33,812 nt of DNA from JAICLL01 sp035252155 (lineage in GTDB: Bacteria > Planctomycetota > Planctomycetia > Pirellulales > JAICIG01). The stretch lies in NCBI GenBank assembly GCA_035252155.1, contig DATFDL010000380.1:1-33812 (forward strand). The letters run 5' to 3'. Below are positions 1-7,429 of this stretch, piece after piece (the stretch's first letter is position 1; each line of letters begins with the position of its first letter). The position numbers were made by a program, and so were the translations under genes. A model generated the notes under the pieces. It saw nothing but the letters and a program-made list of their open reading frames with translations, had not been told where the DNA came from and made no database searches.

Positions 1-992
1 CGATGGCGGGCCGCCAGCGCCGCGGCGCGCATGGCCGATTCCAGCCGCTCGGTGGCCGCCCGGTCGCGGGCCACGTCGGCAGGCAAGGAGTCTTCGAGTC
101 GGACCGGGCCGTCGCCCGAACCCAGCAGGCCGGCGCCTTGCAGTTCGACCAGAATGTCGCGGGCGGTGGCGTAACGATCGGCGGGATCTTTGGCCAGCAT
201 GCGATGCACGATTCGGCAGAGCGCCGGCGGCACATCGGGCCGAAGCTGCTCCAGCCGCGCCGGCTGCGAACGCACGTGCTGCATCGCCACGCTCAGCGCC
301 GTCTCTCCCGCGAACGGCACCGCGCCGGCCAGCATCTGATAGCAGGTGACCCCCAGCGAATAAATGTCGCTGCGTGGATCGAGCGGCCGACCCTCGATCT
401 GCTCGGGGCTCATGTAGAGCGGCGTGCCCATGGTCATGCCCACGCGGGTGACGTTCAGCGATCCATCGCCGCCCGTCATGCGGGCCAGCCCGAAATCGGC
501 GACTTTCACTTCGCCGGTGCGGGCCAGCATGATGTTTTCGGGTTTGATGTCGCGATGCACGATGCCCGCCGCCGAGGCTTTGGCCAGGGCGGACGCCACT
601 TGCCGCAAGATGTCGAGGGCCTGCGGCAGCCCCGGCGGGCCGGAGCGCGTCATGGCTTCTTGCAGGTTTTTACCGGCCACGTATTCCTGGGCGATGTAAT
701 GGATGCCGTCGGCGCCGCCCACTTCGTAGATTTGCACGATATTGGCGTGCACCAGCGAGGCGGCCGCGCGGGCTTCGTTATGAAAACGGCGCACGTAGCT
801 TTCGTCGCCGGCAAGCTGGCTTTTGAGCACTTTGACCGCCACCTGGCGTCCGAGCGACTCTTGATCGGCCAAATAGACTTCGGCCATCGCGCCTCGGCCG
901 ATTCGCCGCAGCAGCCGAAACCCGCCTAGCCGCCGGCCGGTTAGGTCGGCCTCAGCGGCGGCATCGATGATTTCGGGCGTGGAATCGGCCAT
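1..992 (-). CDS. Serine/threonine protein kinase, PknB type (3' part cut by window edge)
   Basis: Cytoplasmic eukaryote-like protein kinase that would transfer phosphate from ATP to Ser/Thr of partner proteins. Read on the minus strand from the ATG at 992, about 330 residues are present before the window ends. A glycine-rich loop (GRGAMAEVY, residues 32-40) is followed by the ATP-binding lysine in AVKVL (K54), the catalytic HRDIKPEN (H146, D148) and the DFG motif (D166). An MSPEQ segment marks the end of the activation loop. The second glycine-loop position reads GAMAEV rather than GGMGEV, which is tolerated in the family. The kinase domain ends near residue 290 and a helical Arg/Ala-rich region begins, so the usual linker and any sensor domain lie outside the window. 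The next gene upstream on this strand is the secreted protein at 1434-2573, but 440 bases of repeats separate them, so a shared operon is unlikely. Family is certain; substrate unknown. Confidence 0.93.
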   Translation of the reverse strand, partial: MADSTPEIIDAAAEADLTGRRLGGFRLLRRIGRGAMAEVYLADQESLGRQVAVKVLKSQLAGDESYVRRFHNEARAAASLVHANIVQIYEVGGADGIHYIAQEYVAGKNLQEAMTRSGPPGLPQALDILRQVASALAKASAAGIVHRDIKPENIMLARTGEVKVADFGLARMTGGDGSLNVTRVGMTMGTPLYMSPEQIEGRPLDPRSDIYSLGVTCYQMLAGAVPFAGETALSVAMQHVRSQPARLEQLRPDVPPALCRIVHRMLAKDPADRYATARDILVELQGAGLLGSGDGPVRLEDSLPADVARDRAATERLESAMRAAALAARH

Positions 993-1101
993 GCTTCGAG
1001 TATCGCCGCGCGTGGCGGATTGAGCAATGCGTCCGCACGTCCGTCCATGAGGAGTTTTGTACAGAAGGCAACAAAGGTAACGAAGTGATTCTGCCCAAAA
1101 C

Positions 1102-1275
1102 GTCTGTAGGGAACGCCCTCCGTGGCGTTCCGCATTTCCGTGATCGTGCAAGGTCAGTTAAGCGAGCAACGACCTTGTGGATCTGTAGGGAACGGACTCC
1201 GTGCCGTTGGAGCGAGGGGCGGCGCGAGGTCGAATCGCAGTTCACGGAACGCCACGGAGGGCGTTCCCTACAGAC
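1102..1275. repeat. GTAG-footed hairpin repeat cluster (CTCCGT-loop family)
   Basis: Three hairpins. The first (1102-1132) has stem GGAACGCC (1110-1117) and GGCGTTCC (1124-1131) around loop CTCCGT, preceded by GTAG. The second starts with GTAG near 1186 and has stem GGAACGG, the same CTCCGT loop, and a partly mismatched right arm CCGTTGG. The third (1245-1275) is an inverted copy of the first and ends in CTAC. The piece 1183-1275 is the same 93-bp element that appears inverted at 7224-7316 and in direct orientation in the tandem units at 7054-7223. No transposase is nearby. Confidence 0.85.
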
Positions 1276-1382
1276 ATTCGTGGACAAAACACCTTAACTT
1301 GATGCGTATGGGGCCGAGCGAAGCGAGTCGCACCTTTGCCGGCGTGAGCATTGACGCGGTGGATCGAAACTTGAACCGCGAT

Positions 1383-1412
1383 GGTGGGACTCGCAAGCTC
1401 GTCCCACCCTAC
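1383..1412 (-). repeat. GTAG-footed hairpin, CTTG loop
   Basis: GGTGGGAC (1383-1390) pairs perfectly with GTCCCACC (1401-1408). CTAC follows at 1409-1412, so on the minus strand the hairpin has a GTAG foot. The tip on that strand contains CTTG, the loop word also found in the hairpins at 2747-2982, 19527 and 22632. Confidence 0.6.
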
Positions 1413-1433
1413 GGCCTAAAGCGCACGACCGCG

Positions 1434-2573
1434 CTAGGGCAGCGGCCGCCGAAAGCGCAACTGCACGGGCTTTTGGTCGAAGACGAGCTTCGACTTCAGC
1501 TCGAAGCTTTCATCGTCGCGGGTCAGCTCAAATGGGCCGTCGCCAAACGGATCGGGAAACGTCTCCAGCGCACCGCGGCCATCGGCCGCCATCGCGAGCG
1601 CTGCGCGGAGCATTGCCAGCTTCGCTTGGGCCTCGACTTCGCGGTCGCGCATGAATTTGACTCGCGTATCGCGCAGCCAATACGCGGTCAGCGGACCCGC
1701 TGCTTCGGCCTCCTTCTCAAGGGCCGAATAGGCGGCGTCGAATTGATCTGCCGGTAGTTCCAGCAATTCCGCGGCGAGGTCGTACATCTGCTCACCATCG
1801 GCGACCCGGCCTAGCACCTCGTCCTGCGTGCCGCTGAGAAGTTCGTCGAGAAGTTCGCTCTCCGATTTTTCGAACTGTGCGCGAAGGAGGACTTCGCGGC
1901 TGGCCACGATCCCACTCGCGGCCAGATTCGTTCGCAACCATCCCAATAGATGTTCCTTGCTCCGCGGCACTTCGTCGCGTGCTTTTTGCACGGGCGGCAA
2001 ACCATCGAGGCGCTTCGCCAGAAGCGCCAGCCCAGCTCGATCGAAGCGATCGAAATTGTCTGCCGCCACTTGAACGGCGTTCGAATGCAATTGCAGTTGC
2101 ACCAGCACTCCAGGAACGGCTCCCTCGATCACCAAATGACGGCCCATTGCCATGGCGTCGGCCGGATCGTCGGCGGCAAGGTCCGATTGCCGTTTCGGGA
2201 GAAAATATCTGGCTCGCAGCAAGAAGATGCCCGCAAGCGGGCGAACGAAGTCGAGCGGCAGTAACACGGTGTCAGGACCGCGGCTCCAATCGAGTTGCCA
2301 TTCGCAGTGCGGCATCGCCGCTGCGCGGTGCATTTCGTGGAGGTAGTTGGCGCACGATCGGAGCACCCGTTCCGTGTCATCATCCAATGCCACAGTCATC
2401 GGATTGTGAAGGATTTTTTCATCGGCTTCGCTCCACGCTGGCCTGTGGAATCGAACGCACACCGGCCAATAGCAAAGCGCCGCATTGGGCTTCGGCTGTT
2501 CTTCCGCCGCACGAGCAGCGGCGGCTAGAGGCAAAAATGACAGCACCGCCAGCAGAAGGGCGTTCAAGCGCAT
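1434..2573 (-). CDS. Unrecognised secreted protein, 379 residues
   Basis: I do not recognise the family. The ATG at 2573 is chosen because a typical signal peptide starts there: MRLN, then a hydrophobic stretch to about residue 20, and an ARA-type cleavage site near residue 23. A longer reading from 2642 would place 23 polar residues ahead of the signal. The mature part is soluble, rich in Asp, Glu, Leu and Ala, and mostly helical in appearance. It has no transmembrane segment after the signal and no catalytic motif that I can identify. Likely exported to the periplasm or paryphoplasm. A TATAAT box lies 41 bases upstream of the start. It is transcribed alone, flanked by repeat-rich spacers on both sides. 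Confidence 0.8.
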   Translation of the reverse strand: MRLNALLLAVLSFLPLAAAARAAEEQPKPNAALCYWPVCVRFHRPAWSEADEKILHNPMTVALDDDTERVLRSCANYLHEMHRAAAMPHCEWQLDWSRGPDTVLLPLDFVRPLAGIFLLRARYFLPKRQSDLAADDPADAMAMGRHLVIEGAVPGVLVQLQLHSNAVQVAADNFDRFDRAGLALLAKRLDGLPPVQKARDEVPRSKEHLLGWLRTNLAASGIVASREVLLRAQFEKSESELLDELLSGTQDEVLGRVADGEQMYDLAAELLELPADQFDAAYSALEKEAEAAGPLTAYWLRDTRVKFMRDREVEAQAKLAMLRAALAMAADGRGALETFPDPFGDGPFELTRDDESFELKSKLVFDQKPVQLRFRRPLP

Positions 2574-2613
2574 CGGATCTATCTCACTCGCAGCCGAGTT
2601 TTGGGCTGGCGTT

Positions 2614-2619
2614 ATTATA
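2614..2619 (-). promoter_or_regulatory. Possible -10 box of the secreted-protein gene
   Basis: Perfect TATAAT on the minus strand, 41 bases upstream of the ATG at 2573. The hexamer 17 bases further upstream (GTGCAT) is a poor -35 match, so this rests on the -10 box and its position alone. Confidence 0.35.
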
Positions 2620-2685
2620 TGCTCCCCCACAGGGCCATGCACGTATCATAAGATCGAGCGGGGAACGCCGAGCCTACACAAGCCG

Positions 2686-2729
2686 AAGCGCCAGCGAGGA
2701 AAAATCGGGCCACTTCCTCGCTTGCGCTT
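2686..2729. repeat. Imperfect inverted repeat
   Basis: AAGCGCCAGCGAGGAA (2686-2701) and TTCCTCGCTTGCGCTT (2714-2729) are inverse complements apart from one base. They are separated by 12 bases and could form a 16-bp stem. No gene overlaps it. Confidence 0.6.
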
Positions 2730-2746
2730 TTTGGTGTTGCGCTTTC

Positions 2747-2982
2747 GACCCCATCGAGCTTGCCTCGATGGTGAAGAAGATGGTGCGCTAGTCGCAAATT
2801 CCGGCGTTTCCACGACCCCATTCAGCTTGTCTGGATGGTGAAGGAGATCTTCGGCCGCCGGTGCTCTCCAGCGAGATCTGATTCACCATCCAGACAAGCT
2901 GGATGGGGTCTTTTGGCGGTTCTCGCGGTGGTTTGCTAGCTCTCCATCTCGTTCACCGATCCGCGCAAGGCGGATGGGGTCC
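2747..2982. repeat. Four CTTG-loop hairpins in two opposing pairs
   Basis: Copies lie at 2747-2775, 2813-2842, 2881-2910 and 2951-2982; the last two are inverted. Stem pairs are CCATCGAG/CTCGATGG, CCATTCAG/CTGGATGG (one G-T), CCATCCAG/CTGGATGG and ATCCGC/GCGGAT. The loop read in the forward sense is always CTTGC or CTTGT. The flanks GACC and GTGAA or TTCAC are shared as well. Stem changes are compensated on both arms, so the hairpin itself appears to be under selection or copied from variant families. Confidence 0.75.
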
Positions 2983-3182
2983 GAAAAGCGCAACGTCAAA
3001 ACTTGGGCTTCGGGTTTGTGTGGGCGACCAACTCGATCTGAGGGCACCACCGGTGGAATTCGCCAAGTGACGCGGGGCAGCGGCGGTGTTAAGCTAATAT
3101 CTTCCGCGGAAGACGGAAGAAGAGCAGCCAGGGCGGATGCGGTGCGTCGTCGGCCGGCCAGTTCGAGACTGTGCGGGTGTTT

Positions 3183-6100
3183 ATGCCTACCACCAGCGAC
3201 TTCCACGGGACCGAGCGGTTCGCGGTCATCCGCCGCATCGGGGCCGGCGGCATGGGCGTGGTCTATGAGGTCTTCGACCGCGGCCGCGAGGCGCGGGTGG
3301 CCCTGAAGTTCTTGCCCAAGGCCGAGCCGGCGGCCCTCTATCGCTTTAAGCAAGAGTTCCGCACGCTGGCCGACATCACCCATCGCAACCTGGTCGGCCT
3401 CTACGAGCTGTTCTCCGACCACGACCAGTGGTTTTTTACGATGGAGCTGGTCAAGGGCGTCGATTTCCGCACGTACATCCGCGAACCGCGGTGCGGTCAG
3501 CCCGCACCGACGCTCGATGGCCGGTCGTTCCATTCGGAAGTCCCCACCGCCAGCATGACCGGCGCCGACGCGCAGCACGATCGCACGTGGACGAACCTGC
3601 CGGGTCCGTCGGGCGGCGAAGAACTGACTCACGAGCAAATCGAGCGGTTGCGAGCGGCGCTGCGGCAACTGGTCGAGGGCGTTTCGGCCCTGCACCAACT
3701 CGGCATGCTGCACCGCGACATCAAACCGACCAACGTGCTGATTACTTCCGAACCGCGTGTGGTGTTGCTCGATTTTGGCCTGGCTGCCGAATTTCAGCCG
3801 CGGCGAGATCGGCCCGCCGATGTGTTCGACATCGTGGGAACGGTGCCCTACATGTCGCCCGAGCAAGCCGAACGGCGACCGCTGAGCCCCGCCAGCGATT
3901 GGTACAACGTCGGCGCGATGCTCTACGAGGTCCTCACAGGGCGGCGGCCGTTTTCGGGTTCGATCACCGAAGTTATGCAGGCCAAAAAGGCTTGCGATCC
4001 GCCCGATCCGCGCTGCCTAGCGCCGAACATTCCCGACGATCTGCGCGAGCTTTGCGTGGCGTTGTTGCAGCGAGATCCGGCGGAGCGTCCCGATGGCGAG
4101 CGGGTCTTGCGGCACTGCGGTCCCGCGATATCGGCGTCCGTCGACGTGATGGCCGAGCGGGCCCGCCGCTCGCAGGCCGGCGAATTTGTCGGTCGGCGCG
4201 ACCAACTCGCCGAGATGATGCGAGCCTACCACCGCACGCGCCGTGGAACGACCTCGGTGGTCTTTGTTTGCGGCGAATCGGGCGTCGGCAAAAGCGCACT
4301 GGTCAACCATTTTCTTGAGGAGCTGCCACACCGGCCGGAACCGGTTATTCTTTCGGGCCGCTGCTACGAACAAGAATCGATGCCGTTCAAGGCATTCGAT
4401 AATCTGATTGATGCCCTGACGCGCTATCTCACTTCGTTGCCCGATGTCGAGGCGGCTGCCTTGCTGCCGCGCGATATTTCGGCTTTAGTGCGGATTTTTC
4501 CGGTGGTCGAGCGGGTATCGGTGGTGGCCAAGGCCCCGCCGCGGCGGGCCGAAGTGCCCGATCAACGCGAGCTGCGGCGGCGGGCGTTCACCGCCCTGCG
4601 CGAGCTGCTGGCGAGGATCGCCGATCGGTCGCCCCTGATCCTGGCCATCGACGATCTGCAATGGGGCGACGTCGACAGCGCCCTGCTCATCAAGGAACTG
4701 CTGACGCCGCCCGATGCTCCCCTGCTGCTGCTCGTGGCGACCTATCGCGAAGAGGACGCCGACCGCAGCGCGTGCCTGCAATTGCTCGACCGTTCGCCAA
4801 GAAATTCCCGCATTTTGTTATCGTTGCCACCGCTGACCCGCAACGAATCGATCGAGCTGGCCGAGCGGTTGCTGGCGAGCGACGATCTCGACGCCCGCGC
4901 CGAAGCTGAGCAGATCGTTCGCGAATCGCAAGGCAGCCCCTTGTTTGTCCGCGAACTGGCGCAGCACGTGCGCGACGGCATTCGGCCGGCGTCGCGCTCG
5001 GGCGATCTGGCGGGCGAAACGGCGGGCGGGCGCATTCGCTTGGACGACGCGCTTTGGCGTCGCATCGCTACGCTGCCCGCTCACGAGCACGCGGTGCTCG
5101 AAGTGGTTTCGGTGGCGGGTCGGCCGCTGCGGCCGGCCGACGCCTTCGCCGCCGCCGCGGCAGGCGGGCCGGGCGTGCTTGCGCGACTGCGGACCGACCG
5201 CTTCATTCGGGTGACGGGCTGCGGCGACGAGGAGCTGCTGGCGCCCTACCACGATCGGATTCGCGAAACGGTGGTGGCCAGGCTGTCGGCCGAGGCGCTG
5301 CGAAATCTCCACCGGCAGCTTGCCACGGTGGCTCGGTCGGGCGTCAAACCCGATCCGCGAATTCTAGCCACGCATTGGGAAGGGGCGGGCGAGGCGGAAC
5401 TGGCTGGTCAGTATTACGCCGCCGCCGCCGACGAGGCGGCCCAGGCGCTGGCCTTCGACCAGGCCGCCGATCTTTATCGCAAATCGCTCATGCTGCGGCC
5501 GTTGGCAGGCTCCCCTCACTGCGAGCACTTACGAAAATTGGCCGACGCCTTGGCCAACGCCGGCCGCGGCAGCGAAGCCGCCCGGCAGTATGCGGCCGCC
5601 GCGGACGAAGCCCACGACGACGAAGCACTCGCCCTGCGCGGCCAGGCGGGGTTTCAGTTCTGCGCGGCGGGCGATATTGACGCAGGGCGCGCGGAATTGT
5701 CGCACGTGCTCGAAAAACTCTCGATTCGGCTGCCTGCCACGCGCGGCCGCGCGCTCTGGTCGCTCGCAGCCAATCGTGCCCGGCTGCGGCTCCGCGGCAT
5801 CCGTTTTCGCGAGCGCCGCGGCGAGCAAGTGCCGGCCGCCCAGCGGACCCGCATCGACGTCACTTGGCTTGTGGCCGTGGGACTGACGATGATCGACACG
5901 ATCCGGGGCGCCGACTTTCAGACGCGCAACTTGTTACTGGCCCTCAATACCGGCGAGCCTTACCGAATCGCTCGCTCGCTGGCCTGGGAAGCGACCCATG
6001 TGGCCATGCGCGGGGTCGCCGGCCGCCGTCGCACCCAGCGGATGCTGGCCGCCGCCGGCCAACTGGCCGAGCGGCTGGGGCATCCGCACGCCCTTGGCAT

Positions 6101-7007
6101 GGCGACCATGGGACGCGGCGTGTCGGCGTTCTTTTTGGGCGATTGGCGCGATTCGCTCGAAGTATGCGACCGCGCCGCGGCCGTTTTTACGGAGCGCTGC
6201 ACGGGCGTCGCTTGGGAGCTCGACACGTCGAAAGCGTTCGCGTTCTGGTCGCTCTTCTGGTTGGGACGTTTTGGCGAAATCCAAGACCGCTTCCCGCGGC
6301 TGGTGGCCGATGCCGATGGGCGCGGCGACCGCCTGGCCGCGGCCAACTTCACCACGTTCGGCGGGCCGTTCGCTTTCCTCTCGCGCGACGATCCGGACGC
6401 GGCGGCCGAAGCCCTGCGGAGCGTGATGGGCGACTGGTCGCGGCAGGATTTCCATGTGCAACATTTCACCGCGCTGTCGGCGCAGACGTACATCGAACTT
6501 TACCGTGGCCGGGCAGGCGACGCATGGCAGAATCTGGTGCGCCAATGGCCCTCGCTCGCCGCTTCGCTGCTGCTCGAAGTGGAGTGCGTGCGGATTTTTA
6601 TGTGGCACCTGCGCGCCTGCTGTGCGTTGGCGGCCGCCCAAGAGATGGCTGCCCTCGGTGGTCCGGCTGCCGCGCTGGAGCGCGAGGCGGCCCGGGCGCT
6701 GCGGCGACTCAAGCGTGAGAAGCCCGGCTGGTGCCGGCCCTTGGCCTTGATCATTCGCGCGGCGCTGCTGGCCCGCAACGGCCGCTCGGAAGCCGCGGCC
6801 GATTTGCTCGCCGGCGCCGTTTCGCTGTTGGAGGCGCACGACATGGGCATCTATGCCGCCGCCGCGCGATATCGTCGCGGCCAACTGTTGGGCGGCGCGG
6901 CCGGCGAGGAATTGATCGAGCAAGCCGCGGAACAGTTGCGCGAAGAAAGAATTGTGAGTCCCGAGCGAATCGTTGGTCTGTTTGTTCCCATGTCGCAAAC
7001 CGAGTGA
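3183..7007 (+). CDS. Serine/threonine kinase fused to AAA/STAND-type ATPase and helical repeat region
   Basis: Large cytoplasmic signalling protein (1,274 residues from the ATG at 3183; a GTG four codons earlier is also possible, and neither has a clear ribosome site). An N-terminal kinase domain has the glycine loop GAGGMGVVY, K42 in ALKFL, HRDIKPTN (H177, D179), DFG (D197) and MSPEQAE. About 45 Pro/Ser/Thr-rich residues (roughly 102-146) are inserted before the helix leading to the catalytic loop. A GRRDQL segment then starts an ATPase module with Walker A GESGVGKS (364-371) and Walker B LAIDDLQW (D490, D491), as in MalT/PknK-type ATPases. The remaining 700 residues are Ala/Arg/Leu-rich helices that look like degenerate TPR repeats. 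Such proteins probably couple ATP-dependent assembly to kinase activity; ligand and target are unknown. No transmembrane segment is seen. Confidence 0.93.
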   Translation: MPTTSDFHGTERFAVIRRIGAGGMGVVYEVFDRGREARVALKFLPKAEPAALYRFKQEFRTLADITHRNLVGLYELFSDHDQWFFTMELVKGVDFRTYIREPRCGQPAPTLDGRSFHSEVPTASMTGADAQHDRTWTNLPGPSGGEELTHEQIERLRAALRQLVEGVSALHQLGMLHRDIKPTNVLITSEPRVVLLDFGLAAEFQPRRDRPADVFDIVGTVPYMSPEQAERRPLSPASDWYNVGAMLYEVLTGRRPFSGSITEVMQAKKACDPPDPRCLAPNIPDDLRELCVALLQRDPAERPDGERVLRHCGPAISASVDVMAERARRSQAGEFVGRRDQLAEMMRAYHRTRRGTTSVVFVCGESGVGKSALVNHFLEELPHRPEPVILSGRCYEQESMPFKAFDNLIDALTRYLTSLPDVEAAALLPRDISALVRIFPVVERVSVVAKAPPRRAEVPDQRELRRRAFTALRELLARIADRSPLILAIDDLQWGDVDSALLIKELLTPPDAPLLLLVATYREEDADRSACLQLLDRSPRNSRILLSLPPLTRNESIELAERLLASDDLDARAEAEQIVRESQGSPLFVRELAQHVRDGIRPASRSGDLAGETAGGRIRLDDALWRRIATLPAHEHAVLEVVSVAGRPLRPADAFAAAAAGGPGVLARLRTDRFIRVTGCGDEELLAPYHDRIRETVVARLSAEALRNLHRQLATVARSGVKPDPRILATHWEGAGEAELAGQYYAAAADEAAQALAFDQAADLYRKSLMLRPLAGSPHCEHLRKLADALANAGRGSEAARQYAAAADEAHDDEALALRGQAGFQFCAAGDIDAGRAELSHVLEKLSIRLPATRGRALWSLAANRARLRLRGIRFRERRGEQVPAAQRTRIDVTWLVAVGLTMIDTIRGADFQTRNLLLALNTGEPYRIARSLAWEATHVAMRGVAGRRRTQRMLAAAGQLAERLGHPHALGMATMGRGVSAFFLGDWRDSLEVCDRAAAVFTERCTGVAWELDTSKAFAFWSLFWLGRFGEIQDRFPRLVADADGRGDRLAAANFTTFGGPFAFLSRDDPDAAAEALRSVMGDWSRQDFHVQHFTALSAQTYIELYRGRAGDAWQNLVRQWPSLAASLLLEVECVRIFMWHLRACCALAAAQEMAALGGPAAALEREAARALRRLKREKPGWCRPLALIIRAALLARNGRSEAAADLLAGAVSLLEAHDMGIYAAAARYRRGQLLGGAAGEELIEQAAEQLREERIVSPERIVGLFVPMSQTE

Positions 7008-7053
7008 ATGCGCGATCTGATGGGTAACGAGCGAAGCTGGCAATACGTTTCGG

Positions 7054-7223
7054 GTCTGTAGGGAACGGACTCCGTGCCGTTCCGTGAGGGGCGGCGCAAG
7101 GTCGAGTCGTAGTTCGCGGAACGGCACCCATCATTAGTGTCTGTAGGGAACGCCCTCCGTGGCGTTCCGTGAGGGGCGGCGCAAGGTCGAGTCGTAGCTC
7201 GCGGAACGGCACCCATCATTAGT
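7054..7223 (+). repeat. Two 85-bp tandem repeats with compensated stem changes
   Basis: Units 7054-7138 and 7139-7223 differ at only four positions. Three differences fall in the stem of the GTAG-footed hairpin: GGAACGGA/GCCGTTCC in unit 1 becomes GGAACGCC/GGCGTTCC in unit 2, with loop CTCCGT unchanged. One pair of changes swaps G-C for C-G and another turns an A-G mismatch into C-G. The rest of each unit carries GAGGGGCGGCGC and a closing CGGAACGGCAC arm. Confidence 0.85.
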
Positions 7224-7316
7224 GTCTGTAGGGAACGCCCTCCGTGGCGTTCCGTGAACTGCGATTCGACGTCAACTCGCCCTCTTGCGGAACGCCACGG
7301 AGGGCGTTCCCTACAG
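7224..7316 (-). repeat. 93-bp element, inverted copy of 1183-1275
   Basis: Both ends carry the hairpin with stem GGAACGCC/GGCGTTCC, facing each other (the right copy spans 7288-7316 and ends in CTACAG). The interior GAACTGCGATTCGAC is the inverse complement of the interior of the element at 1183-1275, so the whole unit is the same element in opposite orientation. Confidence 0.8.
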
Positions 7317-7429
7317 AGGCCATTGCCGTTTTTGAACGTCAAAACCGATCAGAGGCACAGGGTCGGACAAGGCCATTGAATGCAACGATGCGATGATTCC
7401 AAATCCCCGTCACCTTGTGAGTAGCACCC

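Larger units (their letters stand above)
993..1433. other. Intergenic stretch with hairpin repeats, no gene
   Basis: No open frame here has protein-like composition. It holds the GTAG-type hairpin repeats at 1102-1275 and 1383-1412. The remaining sequence shows no recognisable RNA gene. Confidence 0.6.
2574..3182. other. Intergenic stretch between divergent genes, repeat-rich
   Basis: Holds the likely promoter of the minus-strand secreted protein, an inverted repeat at 2686-2729 and four related hairpins at 2747-2982. From 2983 to 3182 I see no further structure; the promoter of the kinase gene should lie there, but I cannot place it. Confidence 0.6.
7008..7429. other. Intergenic stretch filled by hairpin repeats
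   Basis: Two 85-bp tandem units (7054-7223) and one related inverted element (7224-7316) occupy most of this spacer. The last 110 bases before the oxidoreductase start show no clear promoter. Confidence 0.6.

Noticed and set aside
3..929. Long plus-strand open frame of 308 codons
   Set aside because: It is the shadow of the minus-strand kinase, whose glycine loop, HRDIKPEN and DFG motifs are in order. The plus frame is His/Arg/Gly-rich and matches nothing.
1102..1275. Autonomous insertion sequence or MITE with target duplication
   Set aside because: No transposase frame and no clear flanking duplication; the terminal hairpins and GTAG foot fit REPIN-type elements better.
1122..1757. Plus-strand frame of 211 codons
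   Set aside because: Begins in hairpin repeats and runs antisense into the secreted-protein gene; no ribosome site and no protein-like pattern.
2883..3866. Minus-strand frame of 327 codons
   Set aside because: Antisense to the kinase domain at 3183 and starting in repeats; composition is typical of a GC-rich shadow frame.
5934..7127. Minus-strand frame of 397 codons
   Set aside because: Antisense to the helical part of the kinase-ATPase protein, with its start inside the 7054 repeat.
7054..7316. CRISPR array
   Set aside because: Repeats are 85 bases long, contiguous and not separated by unique spacers; no cas gene nearby.
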